Counted from the first letter of the stretch, positions 12,838 to 29,155 are shown. The stretch: DNA of 64,000 bases from Andrena cerasifolii (GCF_050908995.1 NW_027484940.1:1-64000), one strand, 5' to 3'. The notes: generated by a model not told the origin, from the sequence alone. A program made the numbers and translations.

Positions 12838-15800
12838 TATTGAAAAACCGATATTGAATCCGATATTAGAACCGATATTCAAAAACCGATATTGGAGAAC
12901 AAATATTGAAAAACTGATATTGAAAAACCGATATTGAAAAACCGATATTGAAACCGATATTAGAACCGATATTCAAAAACCGATATTGAAAACCAAATAT
13001 TGAAAAACTGATATTCAAAAACCGATATTCAAAAACCGATATTGAAACCGATATTAGAACCGATATTCAAAAACCGATATTGGAGAACAAATATTGAAAA
13101 ACTGATATTGAAAAACCGATATTGAATCCGATATTAGAACCGATATTCAAAAACCGATATTGGAGAACAAATATTGAAAAACTGATATTGAAAAACCGAT
13201 ATTGAAAAACCGATATTGAAAAACCGATATTGAAAAACCGATATTGAATCCGATATTAGAACCGATATTGAAATCCAAATATTGAAAAACTGATATCGAA
13301 AAACTGATATTGAAAAACCGATATTGAATCCGATATTGAATCCGATATTAGAACCGATATTCAAAAACCGATATTGGAGAACAAATATTGGAAAACCGAT
13401 ATTGAAAAACCGATATTGAAACCGATATTGAAACCGATATTGAAAAACCGATATTGAAAAACAAATATTGAAAAACCGATATTGAAAAACCGATATTAGA
13501 ACCGATATTCAAATACCGATATTGAAAACCAAATATTGAAAAACTGATATTGAAAAACCGATATTGAATCCGATATTAGAACCGATATTAGAACCGATAT
13601 TCAAAAACCGATATTGGAGAACAAATATTGGAAAACCGATATTGCAACCGATATTGAAAAACCGATATTGAAAAACAAATATTGAAAAACCGATATTGAA
13701 TCCGATATTAGAACCGATATTCAAAAACCGATATTGGAGAACAAATATTGAAAAACTGATATTGAAAAACCGATATTCAAAAACCGATATTGAAACACCT
13801 ATATCGAAAAACTTATATTGCAAAACCGATATTGAAAAACAAATATTGAAAAACTGATATCGAAAAACTGATATTGAAAAACCGATATTGAATCCGATAT
13901 TAGAACCGATATTCAAAAACCGATATTGGAGAACAAATATTGAAAAACTGATATTGAAAAACTGATATTGAAAAACCGATATTGAAAAACCGATATTGAA
14001 AAACCTATATCGAAAAACTGATATTGCAAAACCGATATTGAATCCGATATTAGAACCGATATTCAAAAACCGATATTGGAGAACAAATATTGAAAAACTG
14101 ATATTGAAAAACCGATATTGAAAAACCGATATTGAAACCGATATTAGAACCGATATTCAAAAACCGATATTGAAAAACAAATATTGAAAAACTGATATCG
14201 AAAAACTGATATTGAAAAACCGATATTGAATCCGATATTGAATCCGATATTAGAACCGATATTCAAAAACCGATATTGGAGAACAAATATTGGAAAACCG
14301 ATATTGAAAAACCGATATTGAAACCGATATTGAAAAACCGATATTGAAAAACAAATATTGAAAAACCGATATTGAAAAACCGATATTGAAAAACCGATAT
14401 TGAAAAACCGATATTGAAAAACCGATATTGAAAAACCGATATTGAATCCGATATTAGAACCGATATTCAAAAACCGATATTGGAGAACAAATATTGAAAA
14501 ACTGATATTGAAAAACCGATATTGAAAAACCGATATTGAAAACCCTATATCGAAAAACTTATATTGCAAAACCGATATTGAATCCGATATTAGAACCGAT
14601 ATTGAAAAACCGATATAGAAAAACAAATAATGAAAAACTGATATTGAAAAACCGATATTGAATCCGATATTAGAACCGATATTCAAAAACCGATATTGGA
14701 GAACAAATATTGAAAAACTGATATTGAAAAACTGATATTGAAAAACCGATATTGAAAAACCGATATTGAAAAACCTATATCGAAAAACTGATATTGCAAA
14801 ACCGATATTAAATCCGATATTAGAACCGATATTGAAAAACAAATATTGAAAAACTGATATCGAAAAACTGATATTGAAAAACCGATATTGAATCCGATAT
14901 TAGAACCGATATTCAAAAACCGATATTGGAGAACAAATATTGAAAAACTGATATTGAAAAACCGATATTGAAAAACCGATATTGAAACCGATATTAGAAC
15001 CGATATTCAAAAACCGATATTGAAAACCAAATATTGAAAAACTGATATTCAAAAACCGATATTGAAAAACCGATATCGAAACCGATATTAGAACCGATAT
15101 TCAAAAACCGATATTGGAGAACAAATATTGAAAAACTGATATTGAAAAACCGATATTGAATCCGATATTAGAACCGATATTCAAAAACCGATATTGGAGA
15201 ACAAATATTGAAAAACTGATATTGAAAAACCGATATTGAAAAACCGATATTGAAAAACCGATATTGAATCCGATATTAGAACCGATATTCAAAAACCGAT
15301 ATTGAAAAACAAATATTGAAAAACTGATATTGAAAAACCGATATTGAAACCGATATTAGAACCGATATTGAAAAACCTATATCGAAAAACTTATATTGCA
15401 AAACCGATATTGAATCCGATATTAGAACCGATATTGAAAAACCGATATTGAAAAACTGATATTGTAAAACCGATATTGAATAACCGATATTGAAAAACAA
15501 ATATTGAAAAACTGATATTGAAAAAACGATATTGAAAAACAAATATTGAAAAACTTATATTCAAAAACCGATATTGAAACCGATATTAGAACCGATATTC
15601 AATAACCGATATTGAAAACCAAATATTGAAAAACTGATATTGAAAAACCGATATTGAAAAACAAATATTGAAAAACTTATATTCAAAAACCGATATTGAA
15701 ACCGATATTAGAACCGATATTCAATAACCGATATTGAAAACCAAATATTGAAAAACTGATATTGAAAAACCGATATTGAAAAACCGATATTGAAACCGAT

Positions 15801-16721
15801 ATTAGAACCGATATTGAAAAACAAATATTGAAAAACTGATATCGAAAAACTTATATTGAAAAACCGATATTGAATCCGATATTAGAACAAATATTGAAAA
15901 ACTGATATTGAAAAACCGATATTGGAAAACCGATATTAAATCCGATATTAGAACCGATATTCAAAAACCGATATTGGAGAACAAATATTGAAAAACTGAT
16001 ATTGAAAAACCGATATTGAAAAACCGATATTGAAACCGATATTAGAACCGATATTCAGAAACCGATATTGAAAAACTAATATTGAAAAACCGATATTCAA
16101 AAACCGATATTGAAACCGATATTAGAACCGATATTCAATAACCGATATTGAAAACCAAATATTGAAAAACTGATATTGAAAAACCGATATTGAAAAACCG
16201 ATATTGAAACCGATATTAGAACCGATATTGAAAAACCGATATTGAAAAACAAATATTGAAAAACTGATATTGAAAAACCGATATTGAAAAACCGATATTG
16301 AAACCGATATTAGAACCGATATTCAAAAACCGATATTGAAATCCAAATATTGAAAAACTGATATCGAAAAACTGATATTGAAAAACCGATATTGAATCCG
16401 ATATTGAAACCGATATTAGAACCGATATTCAAAAACCGATATTGGCGAACAAATATTGAAAAACTGATATTGAAAAACCGATATTCAAAAACCGATATTG
16501 AAAAACCGATATTGAATCCGATATTAGAACCGATATTCAAAAACCGATATTGGAGAACAAATATTGAAAAACTGATATTGAAAAACCGATATTGAAAAAC
16601 CGATATTGAAACCGATATTAGAACCGATATTCAAAAACCGATATTGAAAACCAAATATTGAAAAACTGATATTCAAAAACCGATATTCAAAAACCGATAT
16701 TGAAACCGATATTAGAACCGA
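12838..16721 (+). repeat. 3658-bp duplicated block, copy B
   Basis: This is the downstream partner of 9180-13063. All marker variants of copy A recur at +3658, including the ggcgaa unit (12785 and 16443), the taatattg unit (12418 and 16076) and the 122-bp internal duplication (15540-15783). Past 16721 the sequence switches to the cctatatcgaaaaa module, which matches the window start at offset 16588. Confidence 0.87.
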
Positions 16722-19700
16722 TATTGAAAAACCTATATCGAAAAACTTATATTGCAAAACCGATATTGAATCCGATATTAGAACCGATATTGAAAAACCG
16801 ATATTGAAAAACTGATATTGTAAAACCGATATTGAATAACCGATATTGAATCCGATATTAGAACCGATATTCAAAAACCGATATTGGAGAACAAATATTG
16901 AAAAACTGATATTGAAAAACCGATATTGAAAAACCGATATTGAAAAACCTATATCGAAAAACTTATATTGCAAAACCGATATTGAATCCGATATTAGAAC
17001 CGATATTGAAAAACCGATATTGAAAAACAAATATTGAAAAACTGATATTGAAAAAACGATATTGAAAAACAAATATTGAAAAACTTATATTCAAAAACCG
17101 ATATTGAAACCGATATTAGAACCGATATTCAATAACCGATATTGAAAACCAAATATTGAAAAACTGATATTGAAAAACCGATATTGAAAAACCGATATTG
17201 AAACCGATATTAGAACCGATATTGAAAAACCGATATTGAAAAACAAATATTGAAAAACTGATATCGAAAAACTTATATTGAAAAACCGATATTGAATCCG
17301 ATATTAGAACAAATATTGAAAAACTGATATTGAAAAACCGATATTGAAAAACCGATATTGAAACCGATATTGAAAAACCGATATTGAAAAACAAATATTG
17401 AAAAACCGATATTGAAAAACCGATATTGAATCCGATATTAGAACCGATATTAGAACCGATATTCAAAAACCGATATTGGAGAACAAATATTGGAAAACCG
17501 ATATTGCAACCGATATTGAAAAACCGATATTGAAAAACAAATATTGAAAAACCGATATTGAAAAACCGATATTGAATCCGATATTAGAACCGATATTCAA
17601 AAACCGATATTGGAGAACAAATATTGAAAAACTGATATTGAAAAACCGATATTCAAAAACCGATATTGAAACACCTATATCGAAAAACTTATATTGCAAA
17701 ACCGATATTGAAAAACAAATATTGAAAAACTGATATCGAAAAACTGATATTGCAAAACCGATATTAAATCCGATATTAGAACCGATATTCAAAAACCGAT
17801 ATTGGAGAACAAATATTGAAAAACTGATATTGAAAAACCGATATTGAAAAACCGATATTGAAACCGATATTAGAACCGATATTCAGAAACCGATATTGAA
17901 AAACTAATATTGAAAAACCGATATTCAAAAACCGATATTGAAACCGATATTAGAACCGATATTCAATAACCGATATTGAAAACCAAATATTGAAAAACTG
18001 ATATTGAAAAACCGATATTGAAAAACCGATATTGAAACCGATATTAGAACCGATATTGAAAAACCGATATTGAAAAACAAATATTGAAAAACTGATATTG
18101 AAAAACCGATATTGAAAAACCGATATTGAAACCGATATTAGAACCGATATTCAAAAACCGATATTGAAATCCAAATATTGAAAAACTGATATCGAAAAAC
18201 TGATATTGAAAAACCGATATTGAATCCGATATTGAAACCGATATTAGAACCGATATTCAAAAACCGATATTGGCGAACAAATATTGAAAAACTGATATTG
18301 AAAAACCGATATTCAAAAACCGATATTGAAAAACCGATATTGAATCCGATATTAGAACCGATATTCAAAAACCGATATTGGAGAACAAATATTGAAAAAC
18401 TGATATTGAAAAACCGATATTGAAAAACCGATATTGAAACCGATATTAGAACCGATATTCAAAAACCGATATTGAAAACCAAATATTGAAAAACTGATAT
18501 TCAAAAACCGATATTCAAAAACCGATATTGAAACCGATATTAGAACCGATATTGAAAAACCTATATCGAAAAACTTATATTGCAAAACCGATATTGAATC
18601 CGATATTAGAACCGATATTGAAAAACCGATATTGAAAAACTGATATTGTAAAACCGATATTGAATAACCGATATTGAATCCGATATTAGAACCGATATTC
18701 AAAAACCGATATTGGAGAACAAATATTGAAAAACCGATATTGAAAAACCGATATTGAAAAACCGATATTGAAACCGATATTAGAACCGATATTCAAAAAC
18801 CGATATTGAAAACCAAATATTGAAAAACTGATATTCAAAAACCGATATTCAAAAACCGATATTGAAACCGATATTAGAACCGATATTGAAAAACCTATAT
18901 CGAAAAACTTATATTGCAAAACCGATATTGAATCCGATATTAGAACCGATATTGAAAAACCGATATTGAAAAACTGATATTGAAAAACCGATATTGAATA
19001 ACCGATATTGAATCCGATATTAGAACCGATATTCAAAAACCGATATTGGAGAACAAATATTGAAAAACTGATATTGAAAAACCGATATTGAAAAACCGAT
19101 ATTGAAAAACCTATATCGAAAAACTTATATTGCAAAACCGATATTGAATCCGATATTAGAACCGATATTGAAAAACCGATATTGAAAAACAAATATTGAA
19201 AAACTGATATTGAAAAAACGATATTGAAAAACAAATATTGAAAAACTTATATTCAAAAACCGATATTGAAACCGATATTAGAACCGATATTCAATAACCG
19301 ATATTGAAAACCAAATATTGAAAAACTGATATTGAAAAACCGATATTGAAAAACCGATATTGAAACCGATATTAGAACCGATATTGAAAAACAAATATTG
19401 AAAAACTGATATCGAAAAACTTATATTGAAAAACCGATATTGAATCCGATATTAGAACAAATATTGAAAAACTGATATTGAAAAACCGATATTGGAAAAC
19501 CGATATTGAAAAACCTATATCGAAAAACTTATATTGCAAAACCGATATTGAATCCGATATTAGAACCGATATTGAAAAACCGATATTGAAAAACAAATAT
19601 TGAAAAACTGATATCGAAAAACCGATATTGAAAAACCGATATTGAAAAACCTATATCGAAAAACTTATATTGCAAAACCGATATTGAATCCGATATTAGA

Positions 19701-20065
19701 ACCGATATTGAAAAACCGATATAGAAAAACAAATAATGAAAAACTGATATTGAAAAACCGATATTGAATCCGATATTAGAACCGATATTAGAACCGATAT
19801 TCAAAAACCGATATTGAAATCCAAATATTGAAAAACTGTTATCGAAAAACTGATATTGAAAAACCGATATTGAATCCGATATTGAATCCGATATTAGAAC
19901 CGATATTCAAAAACCGATATTGGAGAACAAATATTGAAAAACCGATATTGAAAAACCTATATCGAAAAACTGATATTGCAAAACCGATATTAAATCCGAT
20001 ATTAGAACCGATATTGAAAAACAAATATTGAAAAACTGATATTGAAAAACCGATATTGAAAAACC
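16248..20065 (+). repeat. 4580-bp duplicated block, copy A (also repeats the window start)
   Basis: The unit order matches 20828-24645 at offset 4580. From 16589 it also matches 1-3477 at offset 16588. Both matches stop together at 20065, where ccgatatt replaces cctatatc. A private T-to-C change at 18735 turns a ctg unit into ccg. At about 19672 it reads tattgcaaaa where the copies near 3083, 7100 and 24251 read tatcgcaaaa. Confidence 0.87.
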
Positions 20066-20827
20066 GATATTGAAAAACCTATATCGAAAAACTTATATTG
20101 CAAAACCGATATTGAATCCGATATTAGAACCGATATTGAAAAACCGATATTGAAAAACCGATATTGAAAAACAAATATTGAAAAACTGATATTGAAAAAA
20201 CGATATTGAAAAACAAATATTGAAAAACTTATATTCAAAAACCGATATTGAAACCGATATTAGAACCGATATTCAATAACAAATATTGAAAAACTGATAT
20301 TGAAAAACCGATATTGAAAAACCGATATTGAAACCGATATTAGAACCGATATTGAAAAACCGATATTGAAAAACAAATATTGAAAAACTGATATTGAAAA
20401 ACCGATATTGAAAAACCTATATCGAAAAACTGATATTGCAAAACCGATATTGAATCCGATATTAGAACCGATATTCAAAAACCGATATTGGAGAACAAAT
20501 ATTGAAAAACTGATATTGAAAAACCGATATTGAAAAACCGATATTGAAACCGATATTAGAACCGATATTCAGAAACCGATATTGAAAAACTAATATTGAA
20601 AAACCGATATTCAAAAACCGATATTGAAACCGATATTAGAACCGATATTCAATAACCGATATTGAAAACCAAATATTGAAAAACTGATATTGAAAAACCG
20701 ATATTGAAAAACCGATATTGAAACCGATATTAGAACCGATATTGAAAAACCGATATTGAAAAACAAATATTGAAAAACTGATATCGAAAAACTTATATTG
20801 AAAAACCGATATTGAATCCGATATTAG
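20066..20827 (+). repeat. Linker mosaic between the two 4580-bp copies
   Basis: There is no gene. The first part (to about 20240) resembles the cctatatcg/cttatattgc and acgatattgaaaaa modules seen near 2490-2660. The part at 20460-20760 matches 15946-16246 at offset 4514. A 66-bp module containing ctgatatcg, cttatattg and ccgatattagaa follows, and its insertion explains the change of offset from 4514 to 4580. Confidence 0.72.
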
Positions 20828-23800
20828 AACAAATATTGAAAAACTGATATTGAAAAACCGATATTGAAAAACCGATATTGAAACCGATATTAGAACCGAT
20901 ATTCAAAAACCGATATTGAAATCCAAATATTGAAAAACTGATATCGAAAAACTGATATTGAAAAACCGATATTGAATCCGATATTGAAACCGATATTAGA
21001 ACCGATATTCAAAAACCGATATTGGCGAACAAATATTGAAAAACTGATATTGAAAAACCGATATTCAAAAACCGATATTGAAAAACCGATATTGAATCCG
21101 ATATTAGAACCGATATTCAAAAACCGATATTGGAGAACAAATATTGAAAAACTGATATTGAAAAACCGATATTGAAAAACCGATATTGAAACCGATATTA
21201 GAACCGATATTCAAAAACCGATATTGAAAACCAAATATTGAAAAACTGATATTCAAAAACCGATATTCAAAAACCGATATTGAAACCGATATTAGAACCG
21301 ATATTGAAAAACCTATATCGAAAAACTTATATTGCAAAACCGATATTGAATCCGATATTAGAACCGATATTGAAAAACCGATATTGAAAAACTGATATTG
21401 TAAAACCGATATTGAATAACCGATATTGAATCCGATATTAGAACCGATATTCAAAAACCGATATTGGAGAACAAATATTGAAAAACTGATATTGAAAAAC
21501 CGATATTGAAAAACCGATATTGAAAAACCTATATCGAAAAACTTATATTGCAAAACCGATATTGAATCCGATATTAGAACCGATATTGAAAAACCGATAT
21601 TGAAAAACAAATATTGAAAAACTGATATTGAAAAAACGATATTGAAAAACAAATATTGAAAAACTTATATTCAAAAACCGATATTGAAACCGATATTAGA
21701 ACCGATATTCAATAACCGATATTGAAAACCAAATATTGAAAAACTGATATTGAAAAACCGATATTGAAAAACCGATATTGAAACCGATATTAGAACCGAT
21801 ATTGAAAAACCGATATTGAAAAACAAATATTGAAAAACTGATATCGAAAAACTTATATTGAAAAACCGATATTGAATCCGATATTAGAACAAATATTGAA
21901 AAACTGATATTGAAAAACCGATATTGAAAAACCGATATTGAAACCGATATTGAAAAACCGATATTGAAAAACAAATATTGAAAAACCGATATTGAAAAAC
22001 CGATATTGAATCCGATATTAGAACCGATATTAGAACCGATATTCAAAAACCGATATTGGAGAACAAATATTGGAAAACCGATATTGCAACCGATATTGAA
22101 AAACCGATATTGAAAAACAAATATTGAAAAACCGATATTGAAAAACCGATATTGAATCCGATATTAGAACCGATATTCAAAAACCGATATTGGAGAACAA
22201 ATATTGAAAAACTGATATTGAAAAACCGATATTCAAAAACCGATATTGAAACACCTATATCGAAAAACTTATATTGCAAAACCGATATTGAAAAACAAAT
22301 ATTGAAAAACTGATATCGAAAAACTGATATTGCAAAACCGATATTAAATCCGATATTAGAACCGATATTCAAAAACCGATATTGGAGAACAAATATTGAA
22401 AAACTGATATTGAAAAACCGATATTGAAAAACCGATATTGAAACCGATATTAGAACCGATATTCAGAAACCGATATTGAAAAACTAATATTGAAAAACCG
22501 ATATTCAAAAACCGATATTGAAACCGATATTAGAACCGATATTCAATAACCGATATTGAAAACCAAATATTGAAAAACTGATATTGAAAAACCGATATTG
22601 AAAAACCGATATTGAAACCGATATTAGAACCGATATTGAAAAACCGATATTGAAAAACAAATATTGAAAAACTGATATTGAAAAACCGATATTGAAAAAC
22701 CGATATTGAAACCGATATTAGAACCGATATTCAAAAACCGATATTGAAATCCAAATATTGAAAAACTGATATCGAAAAACTGATATTGAAAAACCGATAT
22801 TGAATCCGATATTGAAACCGATATTAGAACCGATATTCAAAAACCGATATTGGCGAACAAATATTGAAAAACTGATATTGAAAAACCGATATTCAAAAAC
22901 CGATATTGAAAAACCGATATTGAATCCGATATTAGAACCGATATTCAAAAACCGATATTGGAGAACAAATATTGAAAAACTGATATTGAAAAACCGATAT
23001 TGAAAAACCGATATTGAAACCGATATTAGAACCGATATTCAAAAACCGATATTGAAAACCAAATATTGAAAAACTGATATTCAAAAACCGATATTCAAAA
23101 ACCGATATTGAAACCGATATTAGAACCGATATTGAAAAACCTATATCGAAAAACTTATATTGCAAAACCGATATTGAATCCGATATTAGAACCGATATTG
23201 AAAAACCGATATTGAAAAACTGATATTGTAAAACCGATATTGAATAACCGATATTGAATCCGATATTAGAACCGATATTCAAAAACCGATATTGGAGAAC
23301 AAATATTGAAAAACTGATATTGAAAAACCGATATTGAAAAACCGATATTGAAACCGATATTAGAACCGATATTCAAAAACCGATATTGAAAACCAAATAT
23401 TGAAAAACTGATATTCAAAAACCGATATTCAAAAACCGATATTGAAACCGATATTAGAACCGATATTGAAAAACCTATATCGAAAAACTTATATTGCAAA
23501 ACCGATATTGAATCCGATATTAGAACCGATATTGAAAAACCGATATTGAAAAACTGATATTGAAAAACCGATATTGAATAACCGATATTGAATCCGATAT
23601 TAGAACCGATATTCAAAAACCGATATTGGAGAACAAATATTGAAAAACTGATATTGAAAAACCGATATTGAAAAACCGATATTGAAAAACCTATATCGAA
23701 AAACTTATATTGCAAAACCGATATTGAATCCGATATTAGAACCGATATTGAAAAACCGATATTGAAAAACAAATATTGAAAAACTGATATTGAAAAAACG

Positions 23801-24645
23801 ATATTGAAAAACAAATATTGAAAAACTTATATTCAAAAACCGATATTGAAACCGATATTAGAACCGATATTCAATAACCGATATTGAAAACCAAATATTG
23901 AAAAACTGATATTGAAAAACCGATATTGAAAAACCGATATTGAAACCGATATTAGAACCGATATTGAAAAACAAATATTGAAAAACTGATATCGAAAAAC
24001 TTATATTGAAAAACCGATATTGAATCCGATATTAGAACAAATATTGAAAAACTGATATTGAAAAACCGATATTGGAAAACCGATATTGAAAAACCTATAT
24101 CGAAAAACTTATATTGCAAAACCGATATTGAATCCGATATTAGAACCGATATTGAAAAACCGATATTGAAAAACAAATATTGAAAAACTGATATCGAAAA
24201 ACCGATATTGAAAAACCGATATTGAAAAACCTATATCGAAAAACTTATATCGCAAAACCGATATTGAATCCGATATTAGAACCGATATTGAAAAACCGAT
24301 ATAGAAAAACAAATAATGAAAAACTGATATTGAAAAACCGATATTGAATCCGATATTAGAACCGATATTAGAACCGATATTCAAAAACCGATATTGAAAT
24401 CCAAATATTGAAAAACTGTTATCGAAAAACTGATATTGAAAAACCGATATTGAATCCGATATTGAATCCGATATTAGAACCGATATTCAAAAACCGATAT
24501 TGGAGAACAAATATTGAAAAACCGATATTGAAAAACCTATATCGAAAAACTGATATTGCAAAACCGATATTAAATCCGATATTAGAACCGATATTGAAAA
24601 ACAAATATTGAAAAACTGATATTGAAAAACCGATATTGAAAAACC
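20828..24645 (+). repeat. 4580-bp duplicated block, copy B
   Basis: This is the downstream partner of 16248-20065. From 21169 it is also the third copy of the window start (offset 21168). It shares the tatcgcaaaa variant near 24251 with the copies near 3083 and 7100, against the 16-20 kb copy, so it is closer to the leftmost blocks than to its own tandem neighbour in that interval. Confidence 0.86.
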
Positions 24646-27600
24646 TATATCGAAAAACTGATATTGCAAAACCGATATTAAATCCGATATTAGAACCGAT
24701 ATTAGAACCGATATTCAAAAACCGATATTGGAGAACAAATATTGGAAAACCGATATTGAAAAACCGATATTGAAACCGATATTGAAAAACCGATATTGAA
24801 AAACAAATATTGAAAAACCGATATTGAAAAACCGATATTGAAAAACCGATATTGAAAAACCGATATTGAAAAACCGATATTGAATCCGATATTAGAACCG
24901 ATATTCAAAAACCGATATTGGAGAACAAATATAGAAAAACTGATATTGAAAAACCGATATTGAAAAACCGATATTGAAAAACCTATATCGAAAAACTTAT
25001 ATTGCAAAACCGATATTGAATCCGATATTAGAACCGATATTGAAAAACCGATATAGAAAAACAAATAATGAAAAACTGATATTGAAAAACCGATATTGAA
25101 TCCGATATTAGAACCGATATTCAAAAACCGATATTGAAAAACAAATATTGAAAAACTGATATTGAAAAACCGATATTGAAAAACCGATATTGAAACCGAT
25201 ATTAGAACCGATATTCAAAAACCGATATTGAAATCCAAATATTGAAAAACTGTTATCGAAAAACTGATATTGAAAAACCGATATTGAATCCGATATTGAA
25301 TCCGATATTAGAACCGATATTCAAAAACCGATATTGGAGAACAAATATTGGAAAACCGATATTGAAAAACCGATATTGAAACCGATATTGAAACCGATAT
25401 TGAAAAACCGATATTGAAAAACCGATATTGAAACCGATATTGAAAAACCGATATTGAAAAACCGATATTGAAAAACAAATATTGAAAAACCGATATTGAA
25501 AAACCGATATTAGAACCGATATTCAAAAACCGATATTGGAGAACAAATATTGAAAAACTGATATTGAAAAACCGATATTGAAAAACCGATATTGAAACCG
25601 ATATTAGAACCGATATTCAAAAACCGATATTGAAAACCAAATATTGAAAAACTGATATTCAAAAACCGATATTCAAAAACCGATATTGAAACCGATATTA
25701 GAACCGATATTCAAAAACCGATATTGGAGAACAAATATTGAAAAACTGATATTGAAAAACCGATATTGAAAAACCGATATTGAAACCGATATTAGAACCG
25801 ATATTCAAAAACCGATATTGAAAACCAAATATTGAAAAACTGATATTCAAAAACCGATATTCAAAAACCAAATATTGAAAAACTGATATTCAAAAACCGA
25901 TATTCAAAAACCGATATTAAAACCGATATTAGAACCGATATTCAAAAACCGATATTGGAGAACAAATATTGAAAAACTGATATTGAAAAACCGATATTGA
26001 AAAACCGATATTGAAACCGATATTAGAACCGATATTCAAAAACCGATATTGAAAACCAAATATTGAAAAACTGATATTCAAAAACCGATATTCAAAAACC
26101 GATATTGAAACCGATATTAGAACCGATATTCAAAAACCGATATTGGAGAACAAATATTGAAAAACTGATATTGAAAAACCGATATTGAATCCGATATTAG
26201 AACCGATATTCAAAAACCGATATTGGAGAACAAATATTGAAAAACTGATATTGAAAAACCGATATTGAAAAACCGATATTAGAACCGATATTGAAAAACA
26301 AATATTGAAAAACTGATATCGAAAAACTGATATTGAAAAACCGATATTGAATCCGATATTAGAACCGATATTCAAAAACCGATATTGGAGAACAAATATT
26401 GAAAAACTGATATTGAAAAACCGATATTGAAAAACCGATATTGAAACCGATATTAGAACCGATATTCAAAAACCGATATTGAAAACCAAATATTGAAAAA
26501 CTGATATTCAAAAACCGATATTCAAAAACCGATATTGAAACCGATATTAGAACCGATATTCAAAAACCGATATTGGAGAACAAATATTGAAAAACTGATA
26601 TTGAAAAACCGATATTGAATCCGATATTAGAACCGATATTCAAAAACCGATATTGGAGAACAAATATTGAAAAACTGATATTGAAAAACCGATATTGAAA
26701 AACCGATATTGAAAAACCGATATTGAAAAACCGATATTGAATCCGATATTAGAACCGATATTGAAATCCAAATATTGAAAAACTGATATCGAAAAACTGA
26801 TATTGAAAAACCGATATTGAATCCGATATTGAATCCGATATTAGAACCGATATTCAAAAACCGATATTGGAGAACAAATATTGGAAAACCGATATTGAAA
26901 AACCGATATTGAAACCGATATTGAAACCGATATTGAAAAACCGATATTGAAAAACAAATATTGAAAAACCGATATTGAAAAACCGATATTAGAACCGATA
27001 TTCAAATACCGATATTGAAAACCAAATATTGAAAAACTGATATTGAAAAACCGATATTGAATCCGATATTAGAACCGATATTAGAACCGATATTCAAAAA
27101 CCGATATTGGAGAACAAATATTGGAAAACCGATATTGCAACCGATATTGAAAAACCGATATTGAAAAACAAATATTGAAAAACCGATATTGAATCCGATA
27201 TTAGAACCGATATTCAAAAACCGATATTGGAGAACAAATATTGAAAAACTGATATTGAAAAACCGATATTCAAAAACCGATATTGAAACACCTATATCGA
27301 AAAACTTATATTGCAAAACCGATATTGAAAAACAAATATTGAAAAACTGATATCGAAAAACTGATATTGAAAAACCGATATTGAATCCGATATTAGAACC
27401 GATATTCAAAAACCGATATTGGAGAACAAATATTGAAAAACTGATATTGAAAAACTGATATTGAAAAACCGATATTGAAAAACCGATATTGAAAAACCTA
27501 TATCGAAAAACTGATATTGCAAAACCGATATTGAATCCGATATTAGAACCGATATTCAAAAACCGATATTGGAGAACAAATATTGAAAAACTGATATTGA

Positions 27601-29155
27601 AAAACCGATATTGAAAAACCGATATTGAAACCGATATTAGAACCGATATTCAAAAACCGATATTGAAAAACAAATATTGAAAAACTGATATCGAAAAACT
27701 GATATTGAAAAACCGATATTGAATCCGATATTGAATCCGATATTAGAACCGATATTCAAAAACCGATATTGGAGAACAAATATTGGAAAACCGATATTGA
27801 AAAACCGATATTGAAACCGATATTGAAAAACCGATATTGAAAAACAAATATTGAAAAACCGATATTGAAAAACCGATATTGAAAAACCGATATTGAAAAA
27901 CCGATATTGAAAAACCGATATTGAAAAACCGATATTGAATCCGATATTAGAACCGATATTCAAAAACCGATATTGGAGAACAAATATTGAAAAACTGATA
28001 TTGAAAAACCGATATTGAAAAACCGATATTGAAAACCCTATATCGAAAAACTTATATTGCAAAACCGATATTGAATCCGATATTAGAACCGATATTGAAA
28101 AACCGATATAGAAAAACAAATAATGAAAAACTGATATTGAAAAACCGATATTGAATCCGATATTAGAACCGATATTCAAAAACCGATATTGGAGAACAAA
28201 TATTGAAAAACTGATATTGAAAAACTGATATTGAAAAACCGATATTGAAAAACCGATATTGAAAAACCTATATCGAAAAACTGATATTGCAAAACCGATA
28301 TTAAATCCGATATTAGAACCGATATTGAAAAACAAATATTGAAAAACTGATATCGAAAAACTGATATTGAAAAACCGATATTGAATCCGATATTAGAACC
28401 GATATTCAAAAACCGATATTGGAGAACAAATATTGAAAAACTGATATTGAAAAACCGATATTGAAAAACCGATATTGAAACCGATATTAGAACCGATATT
28501 CAAAAACCGATATTGAAAACCAAATATTGAAAAACTGATATTCAAAAACCGATATTGAAAAACCGATATCGAAACCGATATTAGAACCGATATTCAAAAA
28601 CCGATATTGGAGAACAAATATTGAAAAACTGATATTGAAAAACCGATATTGAATCCGATATTAGAACCGATATTCAAAAACCGATATTGGAGAACAAATA
28701 TTGAAAAACTGATATTGAAAAACCGATATTCAAAAACCGATATTGAAAAACCGATATTGAATCCGATATTAGAACCGATATTCAAAAACCGATATTGAAA
28801 AACAAATATTGAAAAACTGATATTGAAAAACCGATATTGAAACCGATATTAGAACCGATATTGAAAAACCTATATCGAAAAACTTATATTGCAAAACCGA
28901 TATTGAATCCGATATTAGAACCGATATTGAAAAACCGATATTGAAAAACTGATATTGTAAAACCGATATTGAATAACCGATATTGAAAAACAAATATTGA
29001 AAAACTGATATTGAAAAAACGATATTGAAAAACAAATATTGAAAAACTTATATTCAAAAACCGATATTGAAACCGATATTAGAACCGATATTCAATAACC
29101 GATATTGAAAACCAAATATTGAAAAACTGATATTGAAAAACCGATATTGAAAAAC
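22736..29155 (+). repeat. 6.4-kb copy of 5585-12004
   Basis: Unit order matches 5585-12004 at offset 17151, ending at 12004/29155 where the 122-bp tandem duplication of the source begins. This is the longest continuous match I can trace apart from the 21168 offset. A private G-to-C change is at 28731 (source 11580). The copy lacks the ttgataaacc variant of 3998/8015. Confidence 0.85.
25530..26136 (+). repeat. 188-bp HOR run, units 188 + 231 + 188
   Basis: ggagaa units start at 25530, 25718, 25949 and 26137. This is the third locus that keeps the 231-bp middle repeat. Confidence 0.86.
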
